A stretch of 8,293 nucleotides of DNA from Microcaldota archaeon (GTDB lineage: Archaea > Aenigmatarchaeota > Aenigmatarchaeia > QMZP01 > QMZT01): NCBI GenBank assembly GCA_013151465.1, contig JAADIF010000052.1:1-8293 (forward strand). The letters run 5' to 3'. The position numbers were made by a program, and so were the translations under genes. The notes under the pieces were generated by a model, which ran no database searches, was not told the DNA's origin, and saw only the letters and a list, made by a program, of their open reading frames with translations. Positions within the stretch are counted from its first letter, which is position 1, and every line of letters starts with the position of its first letter. Shown here piece after piece: positions 6,686 through 8,293 of the stretch.

Positions 6686-7696
6686 ATGCAGGATATGTTC
6701 TCAAGACAGGAGTTTTTCATAGGGAAGGACAACCAAAAGAAACTTTCAGATGGAAGTGTTGCGGTTGTGGGCTGTGGCTCGCTTGGCTCGTTTGTAATCT
6801 CGGGTCTTGTGAGAGCCGGCATAGGAAGTATAAAGATAATAGATAGGGATGTAGTAGAAAATCCAAACCTCTATGCCAACTGCATTTTCAAGAAAAGTGA
6901 TATCGGAAAACCCAAGGCATTGGTCGTGAAAGAACGGATGGAAGGCATCAATTCCAGATGTTCAATTGAAGCAATCGTGAAAAATCTTGACTATGAAAAT
7001 ATCGACTTGCTCCTCGATTGTGATATAATAGTCGTCTGCACCGATAACATGGCCGTAAGGTATCTGATAAACGATGTAGCCATAAAAAACGGCATCCCTT
7101 GGATATATGGTTCCGTTGCGAGGGATGAAGGTTATATGATGCCTGTAAATGCCGATGGAAAACCATGTTTCAGATGCATGTTTGGCGATAGAAAGAGATC
7201 AAGCACGACATGCGATGAATCCGGTGTTCTTCTTCCTATAATACAGATCGTCTCATCACTTCAGATATACGAAGTAATCAAACATTTTACAAATATAGGA
7301 AAATCCATTCACGGACAGATAATACATGTCAAACTCGGTGAGAAAGAATCTGATATAATCAACGTCCCGCCAAATCCGGGATGCAAAACATGTTCCTTGA
7401 GAAAATTTCCATCATCAACAAACAAAGAGTATACAGTTGCGTCGATATGTGGCAAGGACTCGTATCAGTTCAAACCGAAGACGCCATGCAAAATAAACAT
7501 ATCAGAATTTACAAAGAAACTAATAAGCGCCGGTCTTGATGCCGAAGACGTGAAAGGTCTGATGATAAGAATATTTCATGACGATATGAAAGTCACGCTT
7601 TTTGAAAACGGAACGGCCATAATAAAGGCAAATGATAAAGAAAAGGCAAAGAAGCTTTATGAGCGCATACTGACCGCTATAAAATGCAATGAGTGA
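6686..7696 (+). CDS. ThiF/MoeB/HesA-family (E1-like) adenylyltransferase
   Basis: This 336-residue protein should adenylate the C-terminal glycine of a ubiquitin-like sulfur carrier (ThiS/MoaD/SAMP type) in the cytosol. Features in order are the SRQ...IG motif (Arg7, equivalent to MoeB Arg14), the nucleotide-binding loop VVGCGSLGS (27-35), DRDVVENPNL (53-62), DIGKPKA (72-78), CTDN (Asp120, matching catalytic MoeB Asp130) and CFRC (161-164). These are followed by catalytic Cys176 in TTCDESGVLLP, and CKTC (233-236), which completes a four-Cys zinc site. A C-terminal domain of about 90 residues (245-336), ending FENGTAIIKAN...AKKLYERI, resembles the tail on many ThiF/HesA proteins. The usual NLxRQ motif reads NLYAN, so the Arg is replaced by Ala64; the family alignment is otherwise clear. 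No carrier protein or sulfurtransferase gene is visible nearby, so the pathway (thiamine, molybdopterin, tRNA thiolation or protein tagging) is undetermined. Confidence 0.88.
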   Translation: MQDMFSRQEFFIGKDNQKKLSDGSVAVVGCGSLGSFVISGLVRAGIGSIKIIDRDVVENPNLYANCIFKKSDIGKPKALVVKERMEGINSRCSIEAIVKNLDYENIDLLLDCDIIVVCTDNMAVRYLINDVAIKNGIPWIYGSVARDEGYMMPVNADGKPCFRCMFGDRKRSSTTCDESGVLLPIIQIVSSLQIYEVIKHFTNIGKSIHGQIIHVKLGEKESDIINVPPNPGCKTCSLRKFPSSTNKEYTVASICGKDSYQFKPKTPCKINISEFTKKLISAGLDAEDVKGLMIRIFHDDMKVTLFENGTAIIKANDKEKAKKLYERILTAIKCNE

Positions 7697-7701
7697 TTGT
7701 A

Positions 7702-7950
7702 TCAGAATGCAAAATATGCGAGGAGCAATAATATTCCTATGAAAAGAAGCTTCAACCCGAAATCTGTTTTTTCGGCACCCGATCCCTGCAAGAATACGCC
7801 CAGAATGAAACCTGTTATGAGGAAACCTGCTGTTATTAGTATATAAGCAAGATTATTGACAACGCCAAGAAAATTGAGAGATACGAAAACAGCAACTATG
7901 ATAAGCGATATCCAGAGCCATGGAAATGGTATCTCCTTTTCATCTCCCAT
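7702..7950 (-). CDS. Small three-helix membrane protein, unknown function
   Basis: This 82-residue protein has a short charged N-terminus (MGDEKEIPFPW), then three hydrophobic stretches (about 12-30, 34-54 and 65-82) joined by short turns. One turn, QGSGAEKTD, is polar. The protein ends inside the last hydrophobic stretch (LLLLAYFAF), so it is almost entirely embedded in the membrane. I do not recognise a family. It has its own A/T promoter box 27 nt before the ATG, which supports a real gene with this start. It converges on the E1-like gene with only 5 nt between the two stops, and is divergent from the ABC ATPase gene. The neighbouring ATPase may need a membrane partner, but the opposite strand and separate promoter give no direct evidence that this is it. 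Confidence 0.72.
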   Translation of the reverse strand: MGDEKEIPFPWLWISLIIVAVFVSLNFLGVVNNLAYILITAGFLITGFILGVFLQGSGAEKTDFGLKLLFIGILLLLAYFAF

Positions 7951-7972
7951 AATTAAATAATCGTCTTCGCTG

Positions 7973-7981
7973 CTTAATAAG
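7973..7981 (-). promoter_or_regulatory. Putative TATA box of the small membrane protein gene
   Basis: CTTATTAAG (minus strand) is centred 27 nt before the ATG at 7950, which fits a leaderless transcript. It lies in a 77-bp region shared with the divergent ABC ATPase promoter; the two boxes are about 23 bp apart centre to centre. Confidence 0.45.
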
Positions 7982-7996
7982 TTGATATGGAAATTG

Positions 7997-8004
7997 TATT
8001 TATT
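7997..8004 (+). promoter_or_regulatory. Putative TATA box of the ABC ATPase gene
   Basis: TATTTATT is centred about 27 nt before the ATG at 8028. This supports that ATG as the start and suggests a leaderless message; no Shine-Dalgarno sequence precedes the ATG. Confidence 0.5.
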
Positions 8005-8027
8005 CAGCCAAACACCAAATACTTACT

Positions 8028-8293
8028 ATGGTTGCCATATTATCATTCAAGGATGTTTCCAAGAACTTTGGAAAGGTGCCCGTCCTCAATAACCTTAATC
8101 TTCATATAGAAAAAAACGAGCTTTTTGGCATAGTGGGAAGAAGCGGATCCGGAAAAAGCACTCTGCTTAAGATACTTGCAGGTTTCTATAGCCCAAGCGG
8201 AGGAAACATTTATTACAACGGTGAGGATGTCACAAAAAGGACAAATCATCTCAAGAAGGTTATAGGATTTGCAACACAAGATAATGCATTCTA
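8028..8293 (+). CDS. ABC transporter ATP-binding protein, N-terminal part (cut by right edge)
   Basis: Eighty-eight codons are visible from the ATG at 8028 to the window edge. The protein opens MVAILSFKDVSKNFG, the usual first strand and A-loop region of ABC ATPases (aromatic Phe14), followed by VLNNLNLHIEKNELFGIVG. Walker A is GRSGSGKST (37-45), then LLKILAGFYSPSGGNIYYNG and the Q-loop GFATQDNAF (Gln84). The signature LSGGQ, Walker B and H-loop lie beyond the edge, so neither the substrate nor the subfamily (importer, exporter or lipoprotein-release type) can be assigned. The subunit should work at the inner face of the membrane with a permease that is probably encoded downstream or fused at the C-terminus. 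Confidence 0.9.
   Translation, partial: MVAILSFKDVSKNFGKVPVLNNLNLHIEKNELFGIVGRSGSGKSTLLKILAGFYSPSGGNIYYNGEDVTKRTNHLKKVIGFATQDNAF

Noticed and set aside
7702..7950. The small gene as a ubiquitin-like carrier for the neighbouring E1-like enzyme
   Set aside because: The product is three hydrophobic helices ending in YFAF, with no beta-grasp pattern and no C-terminal Gly-Gly.
8043..8279. A 78-codon minus-strand frame opposite the ABC ATPase start
   Set aside because: The plus strand carries Walker A and Q-loop motifs in the same interval, and the minus frame shows no domain.

Overview
This window looks archaeal, and the gene style suggests a small-genome (DPANN-like) lineage, although the phylum cannot be fixed from the sequence. 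The DNA is AT-rich (I estimate about 40% G+C). Four of the five promoter-like A/T boxes sit about 26-27 nt upstream of a start codon, as in leaderless archaeal transcripts. The genes include a Vps4/CdvC-type AAA ATPase and a giant surface subtilase saturated with N-glycosylation sequons. The subtilase also carries Cys-rich C-terminal modules that I recall from archaeal secreted proteins. I see no rRNA, tRNA, CRISPR array, insertion sequence or replication origin.

Left part (1-1562, minus strand): a two-gene operon. The promoter-proximal gene encodes a single-ring AAA ATPase with an N-terminal helical MIT-like region and the katanin/Vps4 'PW' signature. Ten bases after its stop begins a second gene that runs off the left edge. 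It encodes helical repeats whose spacing resembles alpha-SNAP. Together they look like an ATPase plus an adaptor or helical-repeat partner.

Middle (1670-6643, plus strand, divergent from the operon): a 1657-residue secreted, membrane-anchored S8 subtilisin-like protease. In order it has a signal peptide, a propeptide, a catalytic domain with a CUB-like domain inserted between the catalytic Asp and His, and seven tandem Ig-like repeats. These are followed by a beta-rich domain, a Cys-rich motif, a Ser/Gly linker, a CARDB-like domain, two more Cys motifs, one transmembrane helix and a basic tail. It should act as a long cell-surface protease.

Right part: a MoeB/ThiF/E1-like adenylyltransferase (6686-7696, plus) has its own promoter. 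It converges, with a 5-nt gap, on a small three-helix membrane protein (7702-7950, minus). Divergent from that gene is the start of an ABC transporter ATP-binding subunit (8028 to the right edge). No ubiquitin-like sulfur carrier with a C-terminal Gly-Gly is visible near the E1-like gene, so its partner lies elsewhere. Apart from the left operon, the genes appear to be separate transcription units with no obvious shared pathway.
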